Positions 26,441 through 35,361 of a stretch of 64,000 nt of DNA are shown here, in pieces. Below the pieces are notes generated by a model, which ran no database searches, was not told the DNA's origin, and saw nothing but the letters and a program-made list of their open reading frames with translations. Each line of letters opens with the position of its first letter. The stretch's first letter is position 1. Origin of the DNA: Candidatus Nitrosotenuis uzonensis (GTDB lineage: Archaea; Thermoproteota; Nitrososphaeria; Nitrososphaerales; Nitrosopumilaceae); NCBI RefSeq assembly GCF_000723185.1, contig NZ_CBTY010000009.1:124001-188000 (forward strand). Reading direction: 5' to 3'. The position numbers and the translations under genes are program-made.

Positions 26441-27282
26441 GTCCCCCAATATCGGTTCTCTACGACACCATCCGACTTGAAGAAAAGGCCCTTGTCGAAT
26501 CTGCAAAGAAAAGGGGCATCAATATACAAATGGTAGATTGTAGGAACCTTGTAATCGATCTGGACAAAAAATCAGATTTCGGTACAGTCCTGCAAAGATG
26601 CGTTAGCTATTACAGAAACCTACACTCTACTGCAGCCTTGGAAGGAGCTGGTGCAAACGTGATAAACTCACTTCACACTGGCATCTATGCGGGAAACAAA
26701 TTGTTCACACACATGTTATTAAAAAAAGCTGGAATTAACACGCCGTATGTTACAGTTGCATTTACAAAAGAATCCGCACTTGAGGCACTTGATAGCCTTG
26801 GCTATCCGCGCGTGATAAAACCGACGGTTGGCAGTTGGGGTAGAATGGTAACTAAATTAAACAGCAAAGAGGCAGCCGAAGGCATCATCGAGGAAAGGGA
26901 AAAAATGTATCCGATTTATCAGATTCACTACTTGGAAGAGTTCGTCCAGAGGCCACCAAGAGACATAAGAGCAGTCGTCATAGGAGACAGCGTAGTAGGC
27001 GCTATCTACAGAAACTCTGGAGATGGCAATTGGAAGACAAACACGCATCTTGGTGGAACCGCAGAAGTATGCAAGGTGACACCTGAGCTTGAGGATATTT
27101 GCATAAAGGCAAAAAATGCTGTAAAGGGTCAGATAGTCGGAATTGATCTTATGGAAAGCACTGACAGAGGACTAGTAGTACACGAAATAAACAACACGAC
27201 TGAATACAGAAATGTTGCGCGCGTTACGGGCACGGATATAGCAGGCCTAATCTTAGAATACGCAGTAAATTCAGGAAAATAG
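26437..27282 (+). CDS. LysX/ArgX-type ATP-grasp ligase, copy 2
   Basis: The 281-aa paralogue of the ligase at 20641 has the same blocks: LQRCVSYYRNLHS, VIKPTVGSWGRM, FVQRPPRDIRAVV and the metal site HEINNTTEYRN. The start is GTG within the end of the LysW-like gene. Position behind homocitrate synthase suggests that it is the aminoadipate-specific LysX, while the argG-linked copy would be ArgX; this is inferred from context only. Confidence 0.88.
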   Translation: MSPPISVLYDTIRLEEKALVESAKKRGINIQMVDCRNLVIDLDKKSDFGTVLQRCVSYYRNLHSTAALEGAGANVINSLHTGIYAGNKLFTHMLLKKAGINTPYVTVAFTKESALEALDSLGYPRVIKPTVGSWGRMVTKLNSKEAAEGIIEEREKMYPIYQIHYLEEFVQRPPRDIRAVVIGDSVVGAIYRNSGDGNWKTNTHLGGTAEVCKVTPELEDICIKAKNAVKGQIVGIDLMESTDRGLVVHEINNTTEYRNVARVTGTDIAGLILEYAVNSGK

Positions 27283-27284
27283 AA

Positions 27285-28415
27285 ATGGACTCTTCATTTA
27301 CCATTACGCCAAGGTTTTCAATAAAGATACTGGAGAAGGCACTAAGACTATACACCCCGTCTCTTTCCGAGAAGCCGATGGCAGAATATCTTGCCGACAA
27401 GTGTGATGACTTGGGTTTTGAAAATATTCATACTGACGAAGTAGGCAACCTGATTGCACAGATAGGTTCAGGTTCTCCTCGCGTGTTGCTCTGCGGCCAC
27501 ATGGATACGGTTCCAGGTAAAATCAAGGTGAGAAAGGAGGGCGACTATCTATATGGCAGAGGTGCATCCGATGCAAAGGCACCATTAATTGCAATGCTTT
27601 TGGCAGCTGCAACGCTGCAAAAGAACAACGGAACGATAATCTTTGTTGGGGCAGTGGATGAGGAAGGAAACGCAACTGGAATCAAGAATCTTGCAAAGCA
27701 GAAACTGGACATCGATTATGCTGTATTTGGAGAACCGAGTGGGATAAGAAATGTCACAATAGCATACAAGGGAAGAATTGCGATAAACCTGAAAATAAAT
27801 GTAGGCGATTCTGCTCACGCTTCTGCTCCGTGGCTTGCTAAAAATGCAATAGAGGAGTCAATGAGATTCAGCCAGGAGTTAAAACACCATCTAGAAGAAA
27901 ATCAAGATGGTAAATCAAAAGGGATGATGCTCACATGCACCATCACCGAAGTAAAAGGCGGAGACAGTCACAATGTGACCCCGAAAGAATGCACTACCAC
28001 CATGGACATAAGAATTCCCGTTACCATGAACGTAAAGATGGTAGGAGAAAAGATTGCCTCCAAGGTAACAGATCTTGCAAACAAATACGGAGTAGAGGCA
28101 ATGTATTCTGTAATAGACGAGACTGAACCGTTTGAGGCTCCCATGAATTCGCCATTGGTACGCGCATTCACGCTAGGTGTGATGGAAGTTGAGCGTGCAA
28201 GGCCGGCGCTCATACGCAAGACTGGAACTGGAGACATGAACATCATAGGCTCCCTATGGAATGTACCAGTTGTAACGTATGGTCCTGGAGATCCTCACGC
28301 ATCACATACAATAGATGAACGCGTGTCCATGTCAGAATTTCTGCGCGGAATTGAGGTAATCAAAAACACACTACACCACCTTAAGCGACTGCACGATTCG
28401 AAAAAAGATAGCTGA
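27285..28415 (+). CDS. lysK: LysW-lysine/ornithine hydrolase (LysK/ArgE)
   Basis: The 376-aa M20-family metallohydrolase releases lysine or ornithine from LysW. It has the metal-binding LLCGHMDTVPG and GRGASDAKAP blocks, the catalytic DEEGNATG and the C-terminal THHIDER-like SHTIDERVSM. It starts 2 nt after the LysX copy, and its last base is the first base of the diphthine synthase ATG. It is the last pathway gene of the cluster. Confidence 0.9.
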   Translation: MDSSFTITPRFSIKILEKALRLYTPSLSEKPMAEYLADKCDDLGFENIHTDEVGNLIAQIGSGSPRVLLCGHMDTVPGKIKVRKEGDYLYGRGASDAKAPLIAMLLAAATLQKNNGTIIFVGAVDEEGNATGIKNLAKQKLDIDYAVFGEPSGIRNVTIAYKGRIAINLKINVGDSAHASAPWLAKNAIEESMRFSQELKHHLEENQDGKSKGMMLTCTITEVKGGDSHNVTPKECTTTMDIRIPVTMNVKMVGEKIASKVTDLANKYGVEAMYSVIDETEPFEAPMNSPLVRAFTLGVMEVERARPALIRKTGTGDMNIIGSLWNVPVVTYGPGDPHASHTIDERVSMSEFLRGIEVIKNTLHHLKRLHDSKKDS

Positions 28416-29455
28416 TGCTCTGGTTTATCGGTATTGGCATAACTGGCCCCGACTCACTTTCTCTTCGAGCAAGACAGATAATATCAGAATGCGATATAGT
28501 GTACTTTGAGCAATTTACAAGTCCCATAAAAGAACAAAACTCGTATGAGATCAGAAGCATTGTCAAGGGAGAATTTAGACTCGGTCCAAGATGGCTAGTA
28601 GAGGATGGAAGGGAGATTCTAGATGCCGCACGGGGAAAAAAAGTCGCATTACTATCATATGGAGACCCTTACATTGCCACAACTCACATAGAGCTGCGCG
28701 TACGTGCTGTACTGGAAGGCATACAGACAGATACGGTCCACGCATCATCAGCAATTACCTCGCTTATAGGAGAGTGTGGCCTACACTACTACAAGGTAGG
28801 CAGGACGGTCACAATTATGAGCGGGATTAGGCCGAGCACCGCATACTATACAATATTTGAGAATCTAAAGCTTGGAAGCCACACTGTCGTACTACTCGAG
28901 TATAATCAGAACAGGGGATTTTTTCTGAGTCCTGTGGAAGCATTCAAGAGCCTGCTTGAGGAAGAAAGAGAACAAGTACGCAAAGTAGTTTCTGATTCAC
29001 TGTATGCAATAGTTGCCTCAAGGATAGGGTTTGAGGACCAAAAGATAACTGCCGGAAAGATATCAAGCCTTCTTGATAAGGACTTTGGCAAGGCACCTCA
29101 CACCATAGTCATACCTGGAACGCTTCATTTTACCGAATCCGATGCCTTGAAGGCACTCGCAGAATGCGCCGACATGCCTGAGGAGAACACACCGAAAATT
29201 GAAAAAATATCAGCACAGATGATGAGAAAATATGTACCCATGGTAAGACGTGCGCTTGAGCAAATTGCTCCTCATTACAGTGATGCAAAGGAATTTGCAG
29301 GAGTTCTTGAAAATGCAGACCTGTACATCAGGGATGCAGAACGCTTTTTTGAGCAGGGAAAGGACGAGCTTGCCATACTCAGCATAGGATATGCCGACGG
29401 TCTTGTTGATGCGCTACGAATTGCAAAGGGAATAGAACCCGAAATGAATTCATAG
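28415..29455 (+). CDS. dphB: diphthine synthase fused to a DUF357 domain
   Basis: Residues 1-258 are a tetrapyrrole-methylase-fold diphthine synthase: LWFIGIGITGPDSLS, YGDPYIATTH, GRTVTIMSG and a C-terminal VIPGTLHFTE. It methylates the EF2 diphthamide precursor with SAM. Residues about 262-342 are helical (MMRKYVPMVRRALEQI ... AILSIGYADGLVDALRIA) and match my recollection of the archaeal DUF357 family, normally a separate small protein. No frameshift or internal start is evident, so the fusion is real in this sequence. It overlaps lysK by 1 nt and precedes the FAD synthetase. Confidence 0.85.
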   Translation: MLWFIGIGITGPDSLSLRARQIISECDIVYFEQFTSPIKEQNSYEIRSIVKGEFRLGPRWLVEDGREILDAARGKKVALLSYGDPYIATTHIELRVRAVLEGIQTDTVHASSAITSLIGECGLHYYKVGRTVTIMSGIRPSTAYYTIFENLKLGSHTVVLLEYNQNRGFFLSPVEAFKSLLEEEREQVRKVVSDSLYAIVASRIGFEDQKITAGKISSLLDKDFGKAPHTIVIPGTLHFTESDALKALAECADMPEENTPKIEKISAQMMRKYVPMVRRALEQIAPHYSDAKEFAGVLENADLYIRDAERFFEQGKDELAILSIGYADGLVDALRIAKGIEPEMNS

Positions 29456-29492
29456 ATCACATTAAAAATAACAGGATGGTAGTGCATATAGT

Positions 29493-30104
29493 TTGGATAT
29501 AATTGATAAGAAGATTTTAGCAGTATGGTACGTTTGCTCCATCACAAAGGAAGATCCGATGCAACTATGTATAAAGAAGACAAGCCTGAGTGAGGAGTAT
29601 CTCTCACAGAGGATCAGCGCGCTGGAGAAAAACGGCGCAATAGAGAAAAACCGGCTAACAGAGTTTGGAAGAAGCGCGCTGCGCATAGTTCTTGCCGGCG
29701 GTGTCTTTGACATCATACATCCAGGACACATTCACACTCTAAATGCAGCAAAAGCGCTTGGTGACGTGCTGGTTGTGGTTGTTGCGACAGATAATACTGC
29801 AATAAAGATGAAAAAGAGAAAGCCCCTGCATCATGAAACACTCAGGCAGGAACTTATCAATTCACTTGTTATGGTAGATACGTGCATAGTTGGAAATGAT
29901 GGAGATATCTTCAAGACGGTCGAGATAGTAAAGCCGAATGTTATTGCGCTTGGATACGACCAAGTACATCAGGAGAAATTTATCATAGATGGCTGCAGAA
30001 AGATAAATTTGGAAGTCCAGGTGGCAAGGCTACAGTCCCCCATACCAGAGTTTTCCAGTTCAAAAATTGAAAAAGAGTACGGCGAGGCAATCCACGGGTT
30101 GTAG
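29493..30104 (+). CDS. ribL: FAD synthetase-type cytidylyltransferase with winged-helix N-terminus
   Basis: Residues about 65-203 form a nucleotidyltransferase of the archaeal RibL type (FMN + ATP to FAD): LAGGVFDIIHPGHIHTL with the HxGH motif, VVVATDNTAIKMKKR, and the ISSTKI-like FSSSKIEKEYG end. The N-terminal ~60 residues resemble a winged-helix domain (LSEEYLSQRISALEKNGAIEKN). The start is TTG at 29493. A CTP-dependent riboflavin kinase lies 3 kb away, so flavin cofactor synthesis is well represented here. Confidence 0.82.
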   Translation: MDIIDKKILAVWYVCSITKEDPMQLCIKKTSLSEEYLSQRISALEKNGAIEKNRLTEFGRSALRIVLAGGVFDIIHPGHIHTLNAAKALGDVLVVVVATDNTAIKMKKRKPLHHETLRQELINSLVMVDTCIVGNDGDIFKTVEIVKPNVIALGYDQVHQEKFIIDGCRKINLEVQVARLQSPIPEFSSSKIEKEYGEAIHGL

Positions 30105-30233
30105 TCATTCCAGAACAAAATATCTGTAAACAATCAGTGCCAAAAGTGCCAAGCCTAGGTATATCATCACGCGGCGGCTCATCCAGCTTGTAATGCCTTT
30201 ATAGCTTGGATCAAAAGGATTGAATTTTACCAT
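30105..30233 (-). CDS. 42-aa single-pass membrane protein
   Basis: A short frame begins ATG at 30233 (MVKFNPFDPSYKGITSW) and contains one transmembrane helix (VMIYLGLALLALIVYRYFV) before TGA at 30105. It ends directly against the FAD synthetase stop (convergent, no gap), and the next gene starts 45 bp upstream on the same strand. A hydrophobic helix preceded by SRR gives a plausible N-in topology. No function can be assigned. Confidence 0.6.
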   Translation of the reverse strand: MVKFNPFDPSYKGITSWMSRRVMIYLGLALLALIVYRYFVLE

Positions 30234-30277
30234 GCAGATACTGTTCTAGCGATCCTTTTTAGTGCTTCCAACCGCAA

Positions 30278-30556
30278 TCAGATGATTTTAACTCCGTTCC
30301 AAAACGCCACATAGTTTTTGATCTGCTTTGCTGCGTCAGTTGGCTCCTCATAGTACCAAGCACAATCCTTGTTAGTCCTATCTGCAACCTGAACAGAGTA
30401 ATAACTTGCAACCCCCTTCCAACCACATATTGTCTTTGTCTCTGATTTTTTGAAAAACTCTGGTTTTATCGAATCGGGCGGAAAGTAGTGATTGCCTTCA
30501 ACTACTATTGTCTTCTCACTTTCTGCCAGTACAACACCATTCCAAATTGCCTTCAT
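30278..30556 (-). CDS. DUF427 family protein
   Basis: The 92-aa protein matches DUF427 along its length: KAIWNGVVLAESEKTIVVEGNHYFP, followed by CGWKGVASYYSV and the C-terminal YVAFWNGVKI. The biochemical role of DUF427 is not established. Its ATG overlaps the EgtD stop by 4 nt, so it is co-translated with the histidine methyltransferase and may act in or near the same pathway. Confidence 0.85.
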   Translation of the reverse strand: MKAIWNGVVLAESEKTIVVEGNHYFPPDSIKPEFFKKSETKTICGWKGVASYYSVQVADRTNKDCAWYYEEPTDAAKQIKNYVAFWNGVKII

Positions 30557-31572
30557 TTTTTCAGTTCCTTTGAGAACAATGCTAGGGCAAAATAGTCTTG
30601 CTTGTCAGTCCAGATGCTCTTTATTTCAAATCCAGCCTTCTTGGCCATAGTTCGTATCTGAGATATAGTGTATTTGTATGAATATTCAGTACAGATCCTC
30701 TCTCCTGCTCTAAAGTTGATTGTCATTCCAATATCTTGTATGCTTACTTGCTGTTCTGCTTTTGATTCTAGATACATCTCTATTCTTTTTGCTTGCAAGT
30801 TATAGATAGCCACGTGCTCAAATGAGTCGATATCAAAGTTTCCACCAAGCTCGTCATTTATTCTGCATAGTAGGTTAAGATTGAATTGTCTTGTGATGCC
30901 CTCAGAATCATTGTACGCGCGCTCAAGTATTTCTTTGTTTTTTACTAAATCTATTCCAAGAAGGAAAAGATCTCCTTTATTCATAGCGAGGTTGACTTTT
31001 TTGAGGAATTCTGTGGCTTCAGCATGATCAAAGTTTCCTATGCTAGACCCAAAAAACACTATGAGTTTTTTTCCAGAAATGTCCCTGATGTAATCAAGCC
31101 CATTCTCATATTGGTCGACTATGCCAGTTATGTGTAGATTATCAAATTCATCTTGTAACCTCTGACTACTTTCCCTTACGATGTCGGAGATATCAATTGG
31201 ATAGTATTCTATTCTTTGATGAAGTAAAGAAAGAGTCTCAAAAATATGTCTTGTCTTTGTTGCAGCACCACTTCCCAGCTCTACTACCATGTTATGTCCG
31301 TCAAGGTGCTCCAGAAGGTCTTTGTTGATTTCAGACAGAATCTGCATCTCTTTTTTTGTCAAATAGTATTCTGGAAGATCACATATTTTATCAAATAGGT
31401 ATGAACCGTTCTTATCGTAAAAGTACTTTGAATGGATAAACTTGTTTTTCCTGCTCAGACCGTAGGCAATATCTGCGCTGAAATCATTAGAGTGCAAAGT
31501 GTTCGACTTTACAATAAAGCAGTTCGGCGCAAGTTGAACCTTGGTGTATTTGTTTTGTATTTTTGATCTCAT
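30553..31572 (-). CDS. egtD: L-histidine N-alpha-methyltransferase, EgtD-like
   Basis: The 339-aa SAM-dependent enzyme makes hercynine (trimethylhistidine) from histidine. Family blocks seen are YYLTKKEMQIL, VVELGSGAATKTRH (SAM site), FFGSSIGNFDHAEA, and TRQFNLNLLCRINDELGG with substrate-binding residues. It is divergent from EgtB with 106 bp between starts. Together they give the core of ergothioneine synthesis. Confidence 0.9.
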   Translation of the reverse strand: MRSKIQNKYTKVQLAPNCFIVKSNTLHSNDFSADIAYGLSRKNKFIHSKYFYDKNGSYLFDKICDLPEYYLTKKEMQILSEINKDLLEHLDGHNMVVELGSGAATKTRHIFETLSLLHQRIEYYPIDISDIVRESSQRLQDEFDNLHITGIVDQYENGLDYIRDISGKKLIVFFGSSIGNFDHAEATEFLKKVNLAMNKGDLFLLGIDLVKNKEILERAYNDSEGITRQFNLNLLCRINDELGGNFDIDSFEHVAIYNLQAKRIEMYLESKAEQQVSIQDIGMTINFRAGERICTEYSYKYTISQIRTMAKKAGFEIKSIWTDKQDYFALALFSKELKK

Positions 31573-31678
31573 AAGCTATTTTTATGGAAATATTCCCATT
31601 CCGTGTTTTAAAAATCTTCTATAAGTCCAAATCAGATCTGATGGAAACACATGAATATTAAAAACAAGTTTCAGTATC

Positions 31679-32971
31679 ATGCTTGCCACGTACTCTATTG
31701 TAGACAAATTCAAGTCGCTGAGAGCAACCACGCTGCAAATCGTATGCCCACTAGAAAAAGATGACTATACGGTACAAACTGCTCCGTATGTAAGCCCACC
31801 AAAGTGGCATCTTGGGCATGTCAGTTGGCTCTTTGAGAAGATTTTAGAGCAAATAGACAAGGATTACAAGATCCATGACGTGACATTCTCAAAATATCTG
31901 AATTCTTATTATAATAAATTTGGAGAGCAACATGATAAGGCAAGCAGGGGGGCTGTCTCAAGGCCAACTACAGAGCAAATACAAAGATATTATGATCTCA
32001 TCACGCAAAAAATTATCACATTTCTAAATACGGTGCATCTTGATGCCTCAACTGAAAAGATAATCGAGCTTGGAATACACCATGAATACCAGCACCAAGA
32101 GCTTTTAGTGTACGATTTGCAGCATATTTTGGCTGAAAAATACAACCCTAAGATAAGAAATCGACGTGATGATGTTCTGTCGGTAAAACAAAAACAGATC
32201 CATATAGAGGGAGGCATCTACAATCTTGGATATTCTGGCAAAGAATTCTGTTACGATATTGAGCTTCCAGAGCACAAAGTCTACCTAAATGAGTACAAAA
32301 TAGATGCCTTTCCTGTAACTGCAGGACAGTACATGGAGTTTATCGAGTCAGGAGGGTATGATGACCACAGATACTGGCTCTCGGACGGCTGGAATGCAGT
32401 ACGAAAAAATGGATGGACTGCTCCAATGTACTGGTACAAACAAGACGGCAAGTGGCACATCAACGACTTTCTTGGCTCTCGCATTGTAGACCCATCAGAG
32501 CCAGTATGTCATGTTAGCTATTACGAGGCTGACGCCTACTGCAAATGGGCTCAAAGGCGCCTTCCGACAGAGGCAGAGTGGGAAAAGGCAGCTTGCTGGA
32601 ATGAAGAAAGGCAGATCAAAACTGTGTTCCCATGGGGCGATGACTCTCCTTCTGGGAATCATGCAAACCTGCTAGAATCATACTTGTGGGGCCCGTCCAA
32701 AATAGGTTCATTCCCACAAGGTGCAAGTCACTATGGGTGCCATCAGATGATAGGCGATGTTTGGGAGTGGACATCATCCGAGTTTGTTGGATACCCGGGG
32801 TTCAAGTCAGGATTTTCCGAATATAATGATAAATGGTTTACCAATCAAAAAGTGCTCAGAGGTGGATCCTTTGCAACTCCAAGAGATTCCATTCGTGCAA
32901 GTTATAGAAACTTTTTCAGACTAGATGAGAGATGGCTCTTCTCAGGATTTAGGTGCGCAGATGACGTCTAG
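31679..32971 (+). CDS. egtB: EgtB-like iron-dependent sulfoxide synthase
   Basis: The 430-aa protein has an N-terminal DinB-like helical domain with the iron ligands (WHLGHVSW; HX3HXE in HHEYQHQE) and a C-terminal formylglycine-generating-enzyme-like domain (AYCKWAQRRLPTEAEWEKA, FRCADDV). EgtB enzymes join a thiol donor to hercynine oxidatively. No EgtA (gamma-glutamylcysteine ligase) or EgtC gene is adjacent, which would fit use of cysteine directly. A TATA-like GAATATTAAAAAC lies about 25 nt before the ATG. Its 3' end overlaps the convergent riboflavin kinase by 4 nt. Confidence 0.9.
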   Translation: MLATYSIVDKFKSLRATTLQIVCPLEKDDYTVQTAPYVSPPKWHLGHVSWLFEKILEQIDKDYKIHDVTFSKYLNSYYNKFGEQHDKASRGAVSRPTTEQIQRYYDLITQKIITFLNTVHLDASTEKIIELGIHHEYQHQELLVYDLQHILAEKYNPKIRNRRDDVLSVKQKQIHIEGGIYNLGYSGKEFCYDIELPEHKVYLNEYKIDAFPVTAGQYMEFIESGGYDDHRYWLSDGWNAVRKNGWTAPMYWYKQDGKWHINDFLGSRIVDPSEPVCHVSYYEADAYCKWAQRRLPTEAEWEKAACWNEERQIKTVFPWGDDSPSGNHANLLESYLWGPSKIGSFPQGASHYGCHQMIGDVWEWTSSEFVGYPGFKSGFSEYNDKWFTNQKVLRGGSFATPRDSIRASYRNFFRLDERWLFSGFRCADDV

Positions 32972-33648
32972 GATACAGGTATTGTGATAGTTATTCTGTC
33001 GCCGTTTTTGAGTCCTGTCTTTTTACGTATGTCAAACTCGGATATTAGCTCAGCCACGGAAAGATCATGATGCGTCCTCTCAAGAAATATCAGGTTGCAT
33101 GGAATCTTGCCGTTCAAAGTGCATGAGTAACATCTAACCCAGCCATATGTACGCTTTCCGTCAGAGAACCCGTCGATCTGCTTTCCAGGCATGTTGTTCA
33201 CCTGGCGCAGGGATTCAATGTGCTCTTTTTTTTCAATTTTGATATTTAGCGTACCCGGAAATGGTACATATCCTATCTTTGTTTTGAATTGTTTTGTGTA
33301 TCCTTTTAGCGACATATAGTATGCTCCTTCACCCATCCCCGAAACCAATATGCCGCCAATTTCAATCTCAGATGGACTTGACTCAAGGCTGTTTTTTATC
33401 AGATTGTACATGTCTGCAATCTGGTCATAACCTTTCTTGGTCAGCTTTACAGATATCTTCCTGCCAGACATCATTCTCTGTATTAACCCACCCTCTTCTA
33501 GTTCTAAAAGATGCTTTGATGCTGCCTGTTGAGATTTGTGAATATTCTTTCCAAGAGACGAAGTTGTAATTGAAATAAAATTGTGTTTGGCTCCTTTTGA
33601 TAGGAGCTCAGTTAACGTTATCAGATGTTGGATTTTCAGCTCAGACAT
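32968..33648 (-). CDS. ribK: CTP-dependent riboflavin kinase with N-terminal winged helix
   Basis: Residues 1-85 form a winged-helix DNA-binding domain (SQQAASKHLLELEEGGLIQRM). Residues about 95-226 are the archaeal cradle-loop riboflavin kinase: GGILVSGMGEGAYYMSLKGY, GYVPFPGTLNI, CNLIFLERTHHD. It phosphorylates riboflavin to FMN with CTP. The fused HTH suggests that the protein may sense flavin and regulate genes (RbkR type). It is 5 nt downstream of dnaG on the same strand. Confidence 0.9.
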   Translation of the reverse strand: MSELKIQHLITLTELLSKGAKHNFISITTSSLGKNIHKSQQAASKHLLELEEGGLIQRMMSGRKISVKLTKKGYDQIADMYNLIKNSLESSPSEIEIGGILVSGMGEGAYYMSLKGYTKQFKTKIGYVPFPGTLNIKIEKKEHIESLRQVNNMPGKQIDGFSDGKRTYGWVRCYSCTLNGKIPCNLIFLERTHHDLSVAELISEFDIRKKTGLKNGDRITITIPVS

Positions 33649-33653
33649 TTGGC

Positions 33654-34802
33654 CTACGCGACGCCAAGTTCAGTGAAGGTCTTGAGTGAGATTCCATCCT
33701 TGTTTGTCAAGTTGGCAATTCTGTGTCCTATTATGCACTCAATTCCCGCCTGTTTTGCGCCATCTACCAATCTCTGAGTCACTATCCCATCTAGAATCAA
33801 GTACTTTATTCCAGATTGCACCGAAAGTTTTGAGACCAGTTCGCTGATTGGGACCTTGAAGACTTCTTTCTTGTTTGCGTCAAGTCCTATTGCTTCCAGA
33901 GTCTCATTGACCTGAGAAAATGTCTTTTCTGCAATCTCTGCCATCGGCTTGTCGTTTGGATCAGACAGTGACGGCTTTGGTTTTGGATTGTTCATTTCCT
34001 CGATTGTGTTTTTGAGAATGTCAGTGATTTGCTGAGGTGTCAGCTCTTCAACTTCCACTCCTTCCGGTGCCCTGTGAATTACGTCAATATCTACTACACT
34101 TTTTAGCTCCTTGAGGATGAACCCGCCTGCTCTGTCCCCGTCCAAGAATGCAACTACTTTTTCTTTTGTGTCGCATAGATCCTTGATTGACTCATCAATA
34201 CGCGCTCCATCAATTGCAAGTGCGTTATCGATTCCAGCACGCAATAGATTGATTACGTCTGCGCGACCCTCAACCAGGATTATCCATGGCGAGTCAAAAA
34301 CACCTGCACCGCATGGGAGTTTTCCTCTTCCATATGTGGTAAGCTTGCCTGACACGGATGTTCCAGCATGTATGTCCTTGAGCATCGTTTCCCCTTCTGA
34401 GATTGTCTTTGTTGCCCACTGCTGCTTGATCTCCTTGGCTCTTTTTATGATATCGTCTTTTTTTGTAGCACGTACATCTTCGATTGCCGTAAGTCTGAAT
34501 TTGCAGTCAAATGGGCCTACTTTGTCAATACTCTCTATCGCAGCTGCGATAAGAGATGCAGTGTCAACGTCGGTGCTCATTGGAATTAGGGCATCACCCG
34601 TTGTCGTGTTTGTAGTAGAATTTGTCGTTACCTCGATTCTGCCAACCTTTGAGACTCGTTGCAGTTCGTTTAGGTTCATCTCCGGTCCTAAGAGTCCTTC
34701 CGTCTGACCGAAAATTGCACCTATTATGTCTGCACGTTCAACAAGTCCATCAACTTCAAAGGATAGCTTAACGTGATATTTGACAATTCCTCCTTGTGGC
34801 AA
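33654..34802 (-). CDS. dnaG: archaeal DnaG primase-like protein
   Basis: The 382-aa protein has the archaeal DnaG N-terminal region (YHVKLSFEVDG, IGAIFGQTEGLLG) and a Toprim domain (WIILVEGRADVINLL, then VVAFLDGDRAGGFIL with the DxD metal site). Archaeal DnaG is a structural component of the exosome with reported primase activity. The start is probably TTG at 34802. The gene has a 128-bp upstream gap in which I see no other gene. Confidence 0.92.
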   Translation of the reverse strand: MPQGGIVKYHVKLSFEVDGLVERADIIGAIFGQTEGLLGPEMNLNELQRVSKVGRIEVTTNSTTNTTTGDALIPMSTDVDTASLIAAAIESIDKVGPFDCKFRLTAIEDVRATKKDDIIKRAKEIKQQWATKTISEGETMLKDIHAGTSVSGKLTTYGRGKLPCGAGVFDSPWIILVEGRADVINLLRAGIDNALAIDGARIDESIKDLCDTKEKVVAFLDGDRAGGFILKELKSVVDIDVIHRAPEGVEVEELTPQQITDILKNTIEEMNNPKPKPSLSDPNDKPMAEIAEKTFSQVNETLEAIGLDANKKEVFKVPISELVSKLSVQSGIKYLILDGIVTQRLVDGAKQAGIECIIGHRIANLTNKDGISLKTFTELGVA

Positions 34803-34930
34803 CTGTTAGTATACCTCCTAAAATTCAATGAATATCATTTTTGAATCGCAGATATAAGTGCTTATCCGAATTCCAAATCTAGCTTGTATAGCACATGCTA
34901 GGAACAAATTAAAAATTAAAAAGTATTGGC

Positions 34931-35281
34931 TTATTCTGTGCTAAAGGAGTGACCGCAAGAGCACGATTTTGTTACGTTCGGATTGTTTATCTTAAATCCT
35001 GAACCCATTAGGCTCTCAATGTAGTCGATGTTTGCTCCTTTGAGATGTTCCTGACTGTAGCTGTCAACTAGAAGCTTTACTCCAGCCTCTTCGATGATAG
35101 TGTCGTCTTCTTCAGGCTTGGTCTCAAATCCCATTCCGTAGGAAAGGCCTGAGCATCCTCCGCCTTGAACATAGACTCGCAGGTATTCTGGCTTTTCTGC
35201 CTCCTCTTTCATGAATGAGAGGATCATCTCTGCTGCCTTTGGCGTCACTGTGATTAGTTTCTGTGTTTGTTCAGTTGCCAT
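34931..35281 (-). CDS. HesB/IscA-type iron-sulfur carrier
   Basis: The 116-aa A-type carrier delivers or stores Fe-S clusters. It contains the three conserved cysteines: GGGCSGLSYG and the C-terminal CSCGHSF. An extra Cys next to the last pair is typical. It stands alone on the minus strand between dnaG and the crotonase gene, with a TATA-like AATTATAATAATC stretch upstream of the ATG. Confidence 0.92.
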   Translation of the reverse strand: MATEQTQKLITVTPKAAEMILSFMKEEAEKPEYLRVYVQGGGCSGLSYGMGFETKPEEDDTIIEEAGVKLLVDSYSQEHLKGANIDYIESLMGSGFKINNPNVTKSCSCGHSFSTE

Positions 35282-35361
35282 GAACCTGTTTGGCGCTCCA
35301 AATTATAATAATCTTTTCACACAAAATCGACTAGGAATAAAAAGGAAAAGTTAGGTGTAGC

